A stretch of 64,000 bases of DNA from Microvirga sp. (GCF_014699075.1 NZ_JACXAB010000020.1:1-64000); one strand, 5' to 3'. Shown: positions 26,621 to 35,854, counted from the stretch's first letter. Notes: a model not told the origin generated them from the sequence alone. Program-made: numbers and translations.

Positions 26621-27646
26621 TCAACGCGAGGTCAGCAGCACGACGCCGGCCTTACCGGGCGTGCGGGAGTGAGTGACCGCGTCACGGACCTGCGACAGGT
26701 CGTAGGACCCGGCCACGGCAAACAGCTTCGGCGCGGTGCGGGAAAGCGCAAGAACGGTTTTGAGATCATGGGCGCGAACATCGCTGGGGAGAGATGCCCA
26801 GCGGCCAACCGATACGCCATGGATGCGGACATCGCGCACCGAGAACGCCAGTGAGTCAACCCGGATCGGCTCGCCGGAGAGATCCCCATAGGAGATGAGA
26901 GTGCCCCCGCTGGCAAGACGTTCGACCATGGCGCTGGCCAGATCGCCGCCGACCGGATCGAGCACCACCCGGATCGCCCGCCCGCCGGTGGCGAGACGCA
27001 GATGATCACGCCAGTCGGGCGCATCCGTGGAGATCACCGGCACATCCGGATGGACGGCGGTCAGCTCGGCAACCCTGGCACGACTTCTCACAGCATTGAC
27101 GACGCGGAACCCGCGCTGGCGGGCCAGGGCGGTGGCCAGCTTTGCGACAACGGAGCCAGCGGCGGTGATCACCATCACGTCCTCGCCACCTGGCCTGATA
27201 CCGGCCGCCTCAGCTGCCCGCAGCAGAAGCATCGCGGTCAGTGGCGTGACATGCAGCTGGGCCGCGATCTCATCCGGAACATCCTCGGGGATCGCAGTTA
27301 CATATTCGGCCGAGACCAGCACGCGCTCGCCCCAGCCCCAACGGCCGGGAAAGAATGCAACGCGAGCCCCGACTGCAAGGCCGCTGGCATCGGCAACATT
27401 CGCGCCCAGGGCCTCGATGACGCCCATCCCCTCGAACCCGGGTCGGGCGCCGCCTTCTGCCACCGGGGAGGTGTCGCCGGGGGCGCGATAACGTCCCTGC
27501 ACGCCAAGCAGGTCCCCGGGATGAACCGGGCGCGCCTGCACCCGCACCAACACCTCGCCCGCGCCAGGAGCGGGAAGATCGGGAACTTCTGCCACTTCGA
27601 GGACCTGTGCGGGCTCGCCATAGGTGCGGTAAAGGATCGTGCGCAT
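26621..27646 (-). CDS. MDR-family quinone/enoyl reductase-like oxidoreductase
   Basis: A 341-aa medium-chain dehydrogenase of the zinc-free quinone oxidoreductase/enoyl-thioester reductase type. It has a GroES-like N-terminal domain (GEVLVRVQARPVHPGDLLGV ~29-48; PGFEGMGVIEALG ~70-82), and the nucleotide-binding domain carries ITAAGSVVAKLATALARQRG (~160-179). No zinc-binding GHE motif or cysteine cluster is present. It probably reduces quinones or activated alkenes with NADPH. It is the third gene of the SDR-pirin-MDR operon, 23 bases after pirin. Confidence 0.88.
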   Translation of the reverse strand: MRTILYRTYGEPAQVLEVAEVPDLPAPGAGEVLVRVQARPVHPGDLLGVQGRYRAPGDTSPVAEGGARPGFEGMGVIEALGANVADASGLAVGARVAFFPGRWGWGERVLVSAEYVTAIPEDVPDEIAAQLHVTPLTAMLLLRAAEAAGIRPGGEDVMVITAAGSVVAKLATALARQRGFRVVNAVRSRARVAELTAVHPDVPVISTDAPDWRDHLRLATGGRAIRVVLDPVGGDLASAMVERLASGGTLISYGDLSGEPIRVDSLAFSVRDVRIHGVSVGRWASLPSDVRAHDLKTVLALSRTAPKLFAVAGSYDLSQVRDAVTHSRTPGKAGVVLLTSR

Positions 27647-27669
27647 GGGGTGTTCTCCTGGTGGGGTGT

Positions 27670-28368
27670 TCAGGCGACTTCGACGAGGACGATCTCAGTG
27701 CCGTCGAGCGCGGTGAGGGTGATCTGCCGCTCATCCGTGATGGCAGCGCCGTCACGGGGAGCCAGAGGCAGGCCGTTGAGGATGAGGCGACCGGTGGTGG
27801 TCACGAGGTAGGCGCTTGATCCTTCCGGTATCGCATGGACGATGGTGTCGCCTGCCTGCAGGCTGCCGCCGAGCACACGGGCATCGGCGTTGATGACGAG
27901 CGCCTCGCTGTCAGCCGCGTCGCCGCTCGCCAGGGTGGCGAGACGTCCGCTGCGCTCGCCTCGAGGAAAGCGCCGAGTGCTCCAGCGGGGCTCGCCACCG
28001 CGATGCCGCGGATCGATCCAGATCTGGAACAACTGAGTCGGGATTGGCTCGTCATTGAATTCGGAGTGGCGGATGCCAGCGCCTGCGCTCATTACCTGCA
28101 GGTTTCCGGCCTCTATTCGCTCCTTGTTGCCGAGGCTGTCTTCATGGGTGATCGCGCCCTCGCGGACATAGGTGACGATCTCGACATCGTCGTGCTGATG
28201 GAGCGGGAAGCCGGAGGAGGGAGCGAACTCGTCGTCGTTCCACACCCGTAAGCCACGGACCCGGCGGTGTTCCGGGTTGCCCATCCCGGAGAAGGCAAAG
28301 TGCAGCCTGGCCTTGAGCCAGGTGGTGTCGACGCTGCCGAGGCTAGCGAAGGGACGGTGCTCGATCAT
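27670..28368 (-). CDS. Pirin-family protein (YhaK/quercetinase-like)
   Basis: A protein of ~232 aa with two cupin domains. The metal-site motif of pirins is visible: GFPLHQHDDVEIVTYVREG (~53-71), with His-x-His and a downstream GIRHSEFNDEP (~98-108). Family members include flavonol dioxygenases and redox-responsive regulators; the role here is unknown. I prefer ATG 28368; GTG 28407 or ATG 28386 would lengthen it. It lies between the SDR and MDR genes, so it may protect against or process quinone or aromatic compounds. Confidence 0.88.
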   Translation of the reverse strand: MIEHRPFASLGSVDTTWLKARLHFAFSGMGNPEHRRVRGLRVWNDDEFAPSSGFPLHQHDDVEIVTYVREGAITHEDSLGNKERIEAGNLQVMSAGAGIRHSEFNDEPIPTQLFQIWIDPRHRGGEPRWSTRRFPRGERSGRLATLASGDAADSEALVINADARVLGGSLQAGDTIVHAIPEGSSAYLVTTTGRLILNGLPLAPRDGAAITDERQITLTALDGTEIVLVEVA

Positions 28369-28449
28369 GAGGCCGCTCTCAAGCATGGTTGCTGATGGGG
28401 ACAGCACCCGATCAGGCCAGGCGCTGTCCCCAAGGTTAGGAAATCAGCT

Positions 28450-29205
28450 TCAGATCTGCGCGGTGCCACCATCGACGAAGAACTCGACGCCGGTGACGAA
28501 GCTCGCGTCATCAGAGGCCAGGAACACCGCGGCCTTGGCGATCTCATCGGGATTGCCCACCCGACCCATCGGCACCTGGGATGCGAGATAATCGAGCATG
28601 CCCTGCTGCTGAGCGGCATCTGGTCCGGCAAGGTCGACAAGCCCCGGGGTTTTGACCGGGCCGGGGCTGAGGGTGTTGATCCGCACGCGACGGTCCTTTA
28701 GGTCGAGGATCCAGTTGCGGGCAAAGGCCCGCACGGCCGCTTTCGACGCCGCGTAGACGCTGAAGGCCGGCGTCCCGCTGCTGGCGGCCGTCGAACCTGT
28801 GAGGATGACGGAAGCGCCGTCCGCCAGCAGCGGCAGGGCCTTCTGCACCGTGAACAGCACGCCCTTCACGTTGCGGTTGAAAGTGTCATCGTACTGCTCT
28901 TCGGTGATGCTCCCGAGCGGCAGCATCGTGCCGCCGCCAGCGTTAGCGAAAAGCACATCGATGCGGCCCTTCTCCGCCTTCACCTGCTCATAGAGGGTAT
29001 CGAGATCCGCCAGCTTTGAGGAGTCGGTTCGGACCGCCGTGACATTGCTGCCGATCGATGCGACTGCTGCATCCAATTCAGCCTGACGTCGGCCGGTGAT
29101 GAATACGTGGGCGCCTTCGGCGACGAACTGTTTGGCGGTGGCCAAGCCGATGCCGCTGGTAGCGCCGGTAACAACTGCGATCTTACCTTCGAGTTTACGT
29201 GACAT
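28450..29205 (-). CDS. Short-chain dehydrogenase/reductase (SDR)
   Basis: A 251-aa classical SDR. It has the cofactor motif TGATSGIG (~14-21), NAG in FANAGGG (~86-92), catalytic Ser in [10 protein letters not shown] (~137), YAASK (~151-155), and the C-terminal FVDGGTAQI. It follows the GGAGG ribosome-binding site. I chose ATG 29205; the open frame continues upstream to 29526 across the LysR gene without support. It is the first gene of an operon divergent from LysR, the usual position of a LysR target. Confidence 0.93.
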   Translation of the reverse strand: MSRKLEGKIAVVTGATSGIGLATAKQFVAEGAHVFITGRRQAELDAAVASIGSNVTAVRTDSSKLADLDTLYEQVKAEKGRIDVLFANAGGGTMLPLGSITEEQYDDTFNRNVKGVLFTVQKALPLLADGASVILTGSTAASSGTPAFSVYAASKAAVRAFARNWILDLKDRRVRINTLSPGPVKTPGLVDLAGPDAAQQQGMLDYLASQVPMGRVGNPDEIAKAAVFLASDDASFVTGVEFFVDGGTAQI

Positions 29206-29275
29206 GCGAACCTCCGTGGTTGCTGAAATAGGAATAGCCCCAGGCTCAGCGTTGCGATATAGAAAGGCTTGCAAA

Positions 29276-29285
29276 GCAACGTTGC
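29276..29285. promoter_or_regulatory. Palindrome in the SDR/LysR divergent promoter
   Basis: Perfect 10-base palindrome GCAACGTTGC, ten bases before the lysR start and 71 before the SDR start. It is a plausible LysR binding half or autoregulatory site. Short palindromes also occur by chance. Confidence 0.4.
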
Positions 29286-29295
29286 AGGATTGTCG

Positions 29296-30213
29296 ATGTC
29301 GCAACTGCCGGATTTCGAAGGGTTGGCCATGTTCGCCAAGGTGGTTGAGGAGCGCTCCTTTGCCGCCGCCGCCCGGGCGATGGGCGTGTCGGTGGCGACC
29401 GTCTCGCGCGGCGTCAGCCGCTTGGAGGAGCGGCTTGGCGCCCGGCTGCTCAATCGCACGTCCCGTCAGCTCGCGCTGACCGAGTTCGGGCGCACCATCG
29501 CGGAAAGCGCCAGCCATATCTACCATGCGGCAGAAGTAGCAGAGGCGGTGGCCCGGGAGCAGGCCGCCAAGCCCCGGGGGCTTGTACGGCTCGCAGTACC
29601 GATGTCGTACGGCTTGCGATGGGTTGCGCCGATCCTGCCGGACTTCCTAAGAGCCTACCCGGAGGTGCAGGTCGACCTGCATCTCTCGGACGCGGCGGTC
29701 GATCTGGTCGGGCAAGGCTTTGACGCGGCCCTGCGGATTGCGGTGCTACCGGACTCGTCCCTGATTGCACGCCGCCTGTGTCCCGTGTCCCCCTTCATTG
29801 TCGCGGCGCCCAGCTACCTCGAGCGGCATGGCCGGCCCGAGCACCCCCGCGACCTGATCGCTCGCGATTGCCTTGGCTACGCTTACCGGGCGCGTAGTGA
29901 TGTCTGGCGCTTCGTCAACGACGCCGGCGACGAGGAGGTGATCACACCGACAGGGCCACTGCGGGCCACCAACGCGGATGCTCTCGTGCCGACCGTGCTC
30001 TCTGGTCTGGCAGTGGCCGAGTTGCCGGAGTTCATCGCCGGCGAATATCTTCAGGACGGACAGCTCGAGGCGATCCTGACCAACTGGACCCTACCGAAGG
30101 GCGGTCTCTATTTCGTGACGCCGTCGGCCCGCACGCGCCCGGCCAAAGTTGAGGCACTGGCGGACTTCTTTGTCGAGCGCCTGTCTAAACCCTCGTGGAG
30201 CTGGCCGCGGTGA
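29296..30213 (+). CDS. LysR-family transcriptional regulator
   Basis: A 305-aa LysR regulator. The winged HTH ([20 protein letters not shown], ~21-40; [20 protein letters not shown]) is followed by the effector domain with [20 protein letters not shown] (~91-110) and [20 protein letters not shown]. It is of the CrgA/DsdC-like subgroup that typically controls an adjacent divergent oxidoreductase gene. I chose ATG 29296 ([10 protein letters not shown]) over upstream 29269. It likely responds to a quinone or aromatic compound and controls the SDR operon (inference). Confidence 0.92.
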   Translation: MSQLPDFEGLAMFAKVVEERSFAAAARAMGVSVATVSRGVSRLEERLGARLLNRTSRQLALTEFGRTIAESASHIYHAAEVAEAVAREQAAKPRGLVRLAVPMSYGLRWVAPILPDFLRAYPEVQVDLHLSDAAVDLVGQGFDAALRIAVLPDSSLIARRLCPVSPFIVAAPSYLERHGRPEHPRDLIARDCLGYAYRARSDVWRFVNDAGDEEVITPTGPLRATNADALVPTVLSGLAVAELPEFIAGEYLQDGQLEAILTNWTLPKGGLYFVTPSARTRPAKVEALADFFVERLSKPSWSWPR

Positions 30214-30238
30214 CTGTTCTCATGCCCACGGGGCAGGC

Positions 30239-30580
30239 TTATTTCTCGAAGGACGCTTCGATGTTTGTCAGTACGCCAAGTTGGGCCAGAGTGACGGTCG
30301 CGGAATTGTAGCAGTTGAAGGACTAAATCTTGCCATCCTTCAAGCGCCAGACATCGCAACAGGGTGTATGGATCTCTTTGCCAGTTGCCTTGATGGTTCC
30401 GCCAGGCATCCTCAATGGCCCCTTGTGTGTGGCATTTAAGGAGAGCTCGACAACAACGACGTCGCCGCTCACATAAAAACCGTATAGTTCGCGGTGCATA
30501 TCGGGGAATGCCTCGGCTGCGTCCATCACGACACCTCCAAGGTTCTCACCCCTGTATTCAGTGCCATCGGCTTCGTTCAG
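30239..30580 (-). pseudogene. SnoaL-like/ester-cyclase family protein, truncated and with internal stop
   Basis: The minus strand encodes DGTEYRGENLGGVVMDAAEA, then FPDMHRELYGFYVSGDVVVV, then ELSLNATHKGPLRMP and DVWRLKDGKI, typical of SnoaL-like proteins. A TAG (30323-30325) follows, after which the frame continues SFNCYNSATVTLAQLGVLTN and IEASFEK before the real stop at 30239. The N terminus is missing, cut near 30580 where an ilvA fragment on the other strand begins. Confidence 0.7.
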
Positions 30581-30850
30581 TTCCCGGAGCGGCCAGGGGC
30601 GCTGCTCAAGTTCTTGAACGGGCTGTCCGGCAGCTGGAACATCTCGCTGCTCCACTACCGCAATCATGGCGCTGATTACGGGCGGGTGCTGGCCGGCATC
30701 CAGGTTCCTGCCGCAGAGCGCGCCCAGCTCAGGCGCAGTTTGGATGAACTCGGTTACCCGTACTGGGACGAGAGCGACAACCCCGCCTACCGTAGCTTCC
30801 TGAGCGGGGAGCGGATGGGGCATGACAAGCACTCTGCAGGCTCGCTGTGA
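30574..30850 (+). pseudogene. ilvA: Threonine dehydratase (ilvA) 3'-end fragment
   Basis: The plus strand encodes FVQFPERPGALLKFLNGLSG, then SWNISLLHYRNHGADYGRVL, then AGIQVP and LGYPYWDESDNPAYRSFL, the C-terminal ACT-like regulatory domain of biosynthetic threonine deaminase. The catalytic PLP domain is absent. The junction with the SnoaL-like remnant on the opposite strand lies at about 30570-30580. It is a rearrangement relic. Confidence 0.8.
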
Positions 30851-30900
30851 CCCACACGTTACAGCCAAAGCCCTGCCGATCCGGCATCATCGTTTCCTGT

Positions 30901-30976
30901 GGGCCTGTAGCTCAATGGTTAGAGCCGGCCGCTCATAACGGTCTGGTTGGGGGTTCAAGTCCCTCCAGGCCCACCA
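30901..30976 (+). tRNA. tRNA with CAU anticodon, probably tRNA-Ile2
   Basis: A full cloverleaf: acceptor GGGCCTG/CAGGCCC, D arm GCTCAATGGTTAGAGC, anticodon stem GGCCG/CGGTC with loop CTCATAA, T arm GGGGTTCAAGTCCCTC, and encoded CCA. The CTCATAA loop and D arm resemble the isoleucine tRNA whose CAU is modified to lysidine, rather than the initiator or elongator Met tRNA. Identity elements were not computed. Confidence 0.92.
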
Positions 30977-31016
30977 CAGACCCGTCTATCCCAACACAAA
31001 ACCTGCCACCGCGACC

Positions 31017-31229
31017 ATGACTGATCCCCATCCCCTTCCAGACACTGAGCTCATTAAGCACAAAGGCTATCAGATCCGCCTCAGCCCAAGCGGCCCGGAG
31101 TGGCTGGCCTTCGTAGCGCGTCCGAAGCAGCGCCCGAGCCTGATCCTGGCTGCCGATCGTGAAGCGGCCCTCGCAAAGGCTTATGAGTGGATCGATCTCC
31201 AGCTTGCATCTGACAAGAAGCCAGAATGA
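31017..31229 (+). CDS. Small protein of unknown function
   Basis: A 70-aa protein: IKHKGYQIRLSPSGPEWLAF, then VARPKQRPSLILAADREAAL, ending in an amphipathic helix. It looks like a compact beta-beta-alpha fold. Its stop overlaps the next start (ATGA), so it is translationally coupled to the paralogue A2 gene and the two may act together. The ATG lies 41 bases after the tRNA. The family is unrecognised. Confidence 0.65.
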   Translation: MTDPHPLPDTELIKHKGYQIRLSPSGPEWLAFVARPKQRPSLILAADREAALAKAYEWIDLQLASDKKPE

Positions 31230-31489
31230 CCTACCGGCTGATTCAGCTCGCGCCCGGCGCCTACGATCTCATCCTGTACGACAACGTCGTGGCCAGTGTG
31301 GTCAGGAACGGCTCGCGCCAGCCGTACACCTGGACGGCCGAGCTGCTGGAAGACCTGCCACGGAGCAAGCGACCCGCTCCCTTCCGGAACATTGAGCACG
31401 ACTTCTCGTCCCTGGACGAGTTGTGTGCCTGGCTCGGTCACCCACAGGTGCAGACCAACAACCGCCATACCGCCGCTCGGGCATTGTGA
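31226..31489 (+). CDS. Small conserved protein of unknown function (paralogue A2)
   Basis: An 87-aa protein of the same family as 3000-3257 and 35855-36109. Shared segments are LAPGAYDLILYDN, VVRNGSRQPYTWTAELLEDL, KRPAPFRNIEHDFSSLDELC and AWLGH. The copy at 3.0 kb is the closest: RNGSRQPYTWTAELL is identical. It is coupled to the preceding small gene by a four-base overlap. No signal peptide or TM. The function is unknown. Confidence 0.75.
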   Translation: MTYRLIQLAPGAYDLILYDNVVASVVRNGSRQPYTWTAELLEDLPRSKRPAPFRNIEHDFSSLDELCAWLGHPQVQTNNRHTAARAL

Positions 31490-31882
31490 GATGGCAGCAG
31501 CCGTTGTGCTGTGAGCAGATCTGTCACATCGGCGCTGGAAAGGCGCTCCGCCTGGCGTTCTATCCTGTGAATGGCGCTCTGGCCGACGTGCTGTCTAAAC
31601 CTCAACCAGAGCGCCGGTGTGCCAAGGGAATGACGCACACCTGAGATGTAGGCAGCTGAGAGGGATCGGCAATCCCGCGTTCCAGTCCTGTGTTAGAAGC
31701 CGCAGCCGTCCCGCACGGCACGCCACAACCCAGTGACGCCCAGAGACACTCAGATGGCGAAACGACCCGGCTCAGGAGCATGCCACGCCATATAGACCAG
31801 CCAAGTAAGGAACTTCCATTCGCCTCCGGGCATAAAAGCTTAGCAGGCCAGAAGAGCCGCGCCCGGACGAGAGGAAACGCCG
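31490..31882. other. Gene-free stretch upstream of glgC
   Basis: About 390 bases. I see no gene or RNA. It presumably carries the glgC promoter. Confidence 0.35.
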
Positions 31883-33160
31883 ATGCCAAGGAATGCCACT
31901 GCTCACGCTCCACTCACGCGCTGTACCATGGCCTTTGTTCTTGCAGGCGGCCGTGGCAGTCGCCTCCTCGAACTCACAGATAAGCGGGTCAAGCCCGCCG
32001 TATATTTTGGCTGCAAGTCGCGCATCATCGACTTTGCGCTTTCGAACGCCCTCAACTCCGGCATCCGGCATATCGCCGTGGCCACCCAGTACAAGGCTCA
32101 TAGCCTCATCCGTCACCTGCAACACGGCTGGAACTTTCTCCGCGCCGAGCGCAACGAGAGCTTTGACATCCTGCCCGCCAGCCAACGTGTGTCCGAGACC
32201 TTGTGGTACGAGGGAACGGCCGACGCGGTCTACCAGAACATCGACATCATCGAGAGCTACGGGCCCGAGTTCATCGTGATCCTGGCCGGCGATCACATCT
32301 ACAAGATGGACTACGAACTCATGCTCCAGCAGCATGTCAGCGAAGGTGCCGATGTGACTGTCGGGTGCATCGAGGTGCCACGGGCCGAGGCGAGTGGCTT
32401 TGGCGTCATGGCGGTGGATGAGCAGGACCGTATCACCTCTTTTCTGGAGAAGCCGAAGGATCCGCCCGGCATGCCCGACAAGCCGGCGATGGCGCTGGCC
32501 AGCATGGGCATTTACGTATTCAACACCCGTTTTCTGATGGATCAGCTGCGACGCGATGCGGCCGAGCCGGGATCGAGCCGGGATTTTGGCAAGGACATCG
32601 TCCCGTATCTCGTCACCCATGGCAAAGCGGTGGCGCATCGCTTTACCCGTTCCTGTGTCCGCTCGTCCGGTGAGACCGAAGCCTACTGGCGGGACGTCGG
32701 CACGCTGGATGCCTACTGGGCAGCTAACATCGATCTCACCCAGGCCATGCCGGGATTGAATCTCTATGACACTGCTTGGCCAATTTGGACCTATGCCGAG
32801 CTCACCCCTCCAGCAAAGGTGATCCATGAGGACACCGGAGTGCGAGGGGAAGTGATCAACGCCATCTTATCGGGTGGCTGCATCGTCTCAGGTGCTGTCG
32901 TACAACGGTCGCTTCTGTTTACCGGGGCTAGAGTTCACCCCGGTGCGTACCTGGAAGATGCGGTGGTGCTGCCCGGGGTTGAGATTGCCCGCTCGGCCCG
33001 GCTGACAAAGGTCATCGTTGATCGTAGCGTGCGGATTCCGGAGGGGCTGGTGGTCGGGGAGGATCCTGATTGGGACGAGCAGCGCTTCCGGCGCACCGAG
33101 AGTGGCATCTGCCTCATCACGCAGCCTATGCTTGATCGGCTTGAACAACAGGTCTCGTGA
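31883..33160 (+). CDS. glgC: Glucose-1-phosphate adenylyltransferase
   Basis: Makes ADP-glucose from ATP and glucose 1-phosphate for glycogen synthesis. The 425-aa protein has the nucleotide-binding motif [11 protein letters not shown] (~18-28) with [10 protein letters not shown] (~34-43), the sugar-phosphate region [12 protein letters not shown] and [12 protein letters not shown], and a C-terminal left-handed beta-helix domain ([20 protein letters not shown]). GAGAGG precedes the ATG. The other glycogen genes (glgA, glgB, glgX, glgP) are not in the window, so this is a stand-alone copy. Confidence 0.95.
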   Translation: MPRNATAHAPLTRCTMAFVLAGGRGSRLLELTDKRVKPAVYFGCKSRIIDFALSNALNSGIRHIAVATQYKAHSLIRHLQHGWNFLRAERNESFDILPASQRVSETLWYEGTADAVYQNIDIIESYGPEFIVILAGDHIYKMDYELMLQQHVSEGADVTVGCIEVPRAEASGFGVMAVDEQDRITSFLEKPKDPPGMPDKPAMALASMGIYVFNTRFLMDQLRRDAAEPGSSRDFGKDIVPYLVTHGKAVAHRFTRSCVRSSGETEAYWRDVGTLDAYWAANIDLTQAMPGLNLYDTAWPIWTYAELTPPAKVIHEDTGVRGEVINAILSGGCIVSGAVVQRSLLFTGARVHPGAYLEDAVVLPGVEIARSARLTKVIVDRSVRIPEGLVVGEDPDWDEQRFRRTESGICLITQPMLDRLEQQVS

Positions 33161-33358
33161 AGGCGAGGCCTGGATGTACGACAGAAACAATCCAGGCCCA
33201 GATTACGGTTGTGTTCAGAGGGGCCCGCCAAGGCGATCAGCCCTGCTGGAGTATCGGCTGTAGCGCACTTTGGCAGAAGGCAGAATGCGCCCCCTGCGCT
33301 AGCAAATGTTCTCTCATGATAGCCTGATCCGCATCTCCAGTGTCTGAGAAAGACTGCT

Positions 33359-33601
33359 TTACTCAAATAAACCCGGGGCCGTCAGCTGGACTGGCTCTGC
33401 CGGGTTAATCGCCGAAATGGCATGCTTGTAGATGACTTGGGAGCGACCATCTCTGACAAGCTCGACTGTGAAATTGTCAAACCGCGTGATCCGGCCCAGC
33501 AGCCTGATCCCGTTCACAAGGAACATCATTACTTCCATTTGGCTGTCACGAAGATGATCGAGGAATATGTCCTGGATCGACGGGATCCTTTGCGCAGTCA
33601 C
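33359..33601 (-). CDS. Hfq-like RNA chaperone (divergent paralogue)
   Basis: An 80-aa Sm-like protein with the Hfq pattern: SIQDIFLDHLRDSQMEVMMF (N-terminal helix and strand 1), LVNGIRLLGRITRFDNFTVE (Sm1), and the signature SQVIYKHAISAINP (Sm2, conserved YKHAIS). The rim arginine patch of enteric Hfq (RRER) reads differently (HLRDSQ), suggesting altered RNA binding. I chose GTG 33601 because AAAGGGG lies eight bases upstream; the longer ATG 33634 adds 11 residues without a good site. The normal neighbours hflX and miaA are absent, so this is probably an extra copy. Confidence 0.85.
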   Translation of the reverse strand: MTAQRIPSIQDIFLDHLRDSQMEVMMFLVNGIRLLGRITRFDNFTVELVRDGRSQVIYKHAISAINPAEPVQLTAPGLFE

Positions 33602-33690
33602 AGTTGAACCCCTTTCGAGCCTCATCACTGACACGCTCCGTTGTGTCGCTCAGGCACCAAAACAGTTGCAGGCAAGGTGACCGGCCCTGC

Positions 33691-33975
33691 TCACATGGAG
33701 CGATGGGGCATACTGATTGCGGGAAACCGCTCCACCTCAACGACCCGTGTTGCTTGTGGCAACTCCCGTTCAGCATGATCTCGTATCGGTCGTGCTGTTT
33801 CGTGAAGACGAACGCTGAGTTGTTCAATCTCGGAGGCCGGCATGGGCGGTCCGTGCGTGGTGATCATCTCTGCGAGATCTTCCGGAAGTGCGTCCACTTG
33901 CTCTTGCAGAAGGAGAAGGGCGGCACGAATGATACTCAACTCTCGTTCGTCAACGACAAGGGCGAGCTTCGTCAT
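33691..33975 (-). CDS. Small protein of unknown function
   Basis: A 94-aa mostly helical, acidic protein (ELSIIRAALLLLQEQVDALP, EDLAEMITTHGPPMPASEIE, QLSVRLHETARPIRD). The family is not recognised. It lies 90 bases upstream of the Hfq-like gene on the same strand, which could make them co-transcribed. Coding is supported by a coherent amphipathic pattern only. Confidence 0.5.
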   Translation of the reverse strand: MTKLALVVDERELSIIRAALLLLQEQVDALPEDLAEMITTHGPPMPASEIEQLSVRLHETARPIRDHAERELPQATRVVEVERFPAISMPHRSM

Positions 33976-34288
33976 GGAGTAGGGCTGACCTCTGAGCTTA
34001 TCCTTTCAAGGTACTGGTGGATGCGGCAGAAACAAGGCATAGCTTTGCGACCCGTTCCCAGCGGAGTGACTGGCCACGTCACGCCACTGAGCCAAGTAAA
34101 CTTGGGGCATATAGTTCGGGATGGCGTGTTCGCCTCGTTTTACGATGCAGGTCGGGTACCTAGTTTTCCAACCTCTAACCTACGCCTGCCGGGGCGGTGA
34201 CGAAGTCTCTTTGCCTGCCCATCGTCACACCGTAACCTGACGTTCGCTGGCGCGACCAGCGGCACCCGTTGTGGAAGGCTGATATGTG
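33976..34288. other. Gene-free divergent gap
   Basis: About 310 bases between divergent genes. I see no further element. Confidence 0.3.
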
Positions 34289-34960
34289 ATGAGCACCGCT
34301 CGCGTCTTTCTGCTTGCCCCCTCCGTGGCTCGGCTGATCGAGAAGGAGAGGGAAGGCTGCCATATCCGGCAGGGCTACTTCCCGGATCGACCCGATCGGG
34401 GCACCCACGTGCAGTTGGAGGAGAAGGCAGGGTGGCTCGTCCTGGTCTCCAATCTCCCGAGCGGTCCTGTCGAGGAGGCCACGGACATTCCTCGCTCTCA
34501 GGCCGAGGCTCTGCTTGAGCTCGTTGCTGGACAGGTGGAGTACCTGGAGGTCAACCTCGACATCGGCTCCCAAACAGCCATTCTCCGGCGCTTCCTCACA
34601 CCGGGACCGCTGGATCTGCTCACCGTCACGTTCGAGCAGAGCAAGAAGGCCCGCAAGTTTCAGCCGCCGGCCTGGTTCGGCCCGGAGGTCACAGAAGACC
34701 GTGATTATCGAAGCCGCTCCCTGGCGCTGTCCGGATTGCCGCCAGCCCCTGAGGTGGAGATCACAGACGCGGCACTCAATAGCCTGCTCGATGCCCTGGA
34801 GGGCCGCCTTGGAGCACATCAGCCGCAAGCTGCGGCTCCTCAGCCTGTTGCTCCTTCGAAACCCGCGGAAGCAGAAGACGAGGAGGATCAGGATAATCTT
34901 GCGATCGAGGACAGCGTCATTCGGGAACTCGCCCGGTCCTTGAGCCCTCGCCAGCGCTGA
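34289..34960 (+). CDS. CYTH-like domain protein
   Basis: A 223-aa protein. The first ~160 residues resemble a divergent CYTH (adenylate cyclase/thiamine triphosphatase) tunnel fold: ARVFLLAPSVARLIEKEREG, GYFP, the middle DIPRSQAEALLELVAGQVEY, and the diagnostic PPAWFGPEVTEDRDYRSRSL (~133-152), like the P-W-x-G-x-E-V-T block of CYTH proteins. Several EXEXK-type acidic metal ligands are not obvious, so catalytic activity is doubtful. The C-terminal tail is Glu/Ala-rich and disordered. I chose ATG 34289 after GGAAGG. A paralogue with an internal stop lies at 42363-42860. Confidence 0.6.
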   Translation: MSTARVFLLAPSVARLIEKEREGCHIRQGYFPDRPDRGTHVQLEEKAGWLVLVSNLPSGPVEEATDIPRSQAEALLELVAGQVEYLEVNLDIGSQTAILRRFLTPGPLDLLTVTFEQSKKARKFQPPAWFGPEVTEDRDYRSRSLALSGLPPAPEVEITDAALNSLLDALEGRLGAHQPQAAAPQPVAPSKPAEAEDEEDQDNLAIEDSVIRELARSLSPRQR

Positions 34961-35042
34961 TACGCCCGATGAACGCTCAATACAGTTGCGGGGCAGGTGG
35001 CCGCCCCTGCGGAGCCGCCAGATTGAGCTCCTACGGACGTGA

Positions 35043-35279
35043 CTAAGCTGTCTTCAGGTCCACGGCGGATTCTTTGCCGGAGCGGCGGTCAGCCTCAACC
35101 TCATAGGAGATCTTCTGGCCCTCAGCCAGGCCGCGCAGGCCAGCACGCTCCACGGCGCTGATATGGACGAACACGTCCTTGCCGCCGCTGTCCGGCTGAA
35201 TGAAGCCGTAGCCCTTCTGCTCGTTGAACCACTTCACCGTTCCTGTCGCCACGAAGCTCGTCCCTCTGTTGGACCCCAC
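35043..35279 (-). CDS. cspA: Cold-shock protein (CspA family)
   Basis: A 69-78-aa single OB-fold RNA/DNA-binding protein with RNP1-like KGYGFIQPD and RNP2-like DVFVHISAV. It is closely similar to the second copy at 45709-45918. Starts are possible at ATG 35279 or GTG 35252; the latter gives the usual VATGTVKWFN opening. Cold-shock proteins melt RNA secondary structure. Downstream, a GC-rich hairpin around 34988-35010 may terminate the transcript. Confidence 0.93.
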   Translation of the reverse strand: MGSNRGTSFVATGTVKWFNEQKGYGFIQPDSGGKDVFVHISAVERAGLRGLAEGQKISYEVEADRRSGKESAVDLKTA

Positions 35280-35407
35280 TCAGCCAAGAGAAAATCTTAG
35301 CAGTAGGATGCGCAGAGTCGAGAGCGGCGTGTAAATTCTCAAGGACACCGGAATCCATACAGAGTTGCATCTCTGTCTGCGTCGGCAAGGGGAGGCTGTA
35401 GAGCCGC

Positions 35408-35842
35408 CTACGAACGGGCAGCCTTGGCGTACGTCTTCACGAACTCCGCTGTGAGAGCACGCTGCCTCTCGTCAGTCAGGGGGATGGGATTGGCTCTGTT
35501 CCATGCTCGCTGCTCGCGTTGGACGAACCGCTTGCGCCTGCTCCTGATGTCCTGTGGCAGATGCTCCGCCAAAGGCTCAAAGTTTCGGCGTAGCTGAGCT
35601 TCGGTTCTCTTTCGGTAGGGAAGGGCGGCCTCTGCAGCGAGGGCTGCGGCGATGTCGTCTGGCGTTGGGTCTGGATGGCGGGCTTGTGCATCCTCCTCAA
35701 TCTGACGGAACGCTCTTTGCTGAGCGGCATAGTGCTCCTTCAACCCAGGGGCATGTTCAAGGAGGTAGGCCTCGCGCGCCTCATCCCAGCCTTCTTGCAG
35801 CCCCCTGGTCAGAGATGCCCGTTTGCCTGAATGGATCAGCAT
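35408..35842 (-). CDS. Hypothetical protein, helical and highly charged
   Basis: A 144-aa protein rich in Arg, Glu and Ala (LKEHYAAQQRAFRQIEEDAQ, AALPYRKRTEAQLRRNFEPL, REQRAWNRANPIPLTDERQR). It is probably all-helical or coiled coil. The family is unrecognised. It is followed (in transcription) by the cold-shock gene and preceded by two small genes on the same strand (36112-36315, 35855-36109), which may form a run of co-transcribed small genes. Confidence 0.65.
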   Translation of the reverse strand: MLIHSGKRASLTRGLQEGWDEAREAYLLEHAPGLKEHYAAQQRAFRQIEEDAQARHPDPTPDDIAAALAAEAALPYRKRTEAQLRRNFEPLAEHLPQDIRSRRKRFVQREQRAWNRANPIPLTDERQRALTAEFVKTYAKAARS

Positions 35843-35854
35843 CGATGAGGGTCC

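Noticed and set aside
28450..29526. 358-aa version of the SDR protein
   Set aside because: The extra N terminus is antisense to the LysR gene; ATG 29205 has GGAGG and fits the family.
30901..30976. Elongator or initiator tRNA-Met
   Set aside because: The D arm and CTCATAA loop look more like tRNA-Ile2 (lysidine). Not decisive; a tRNA identity program would settle it.
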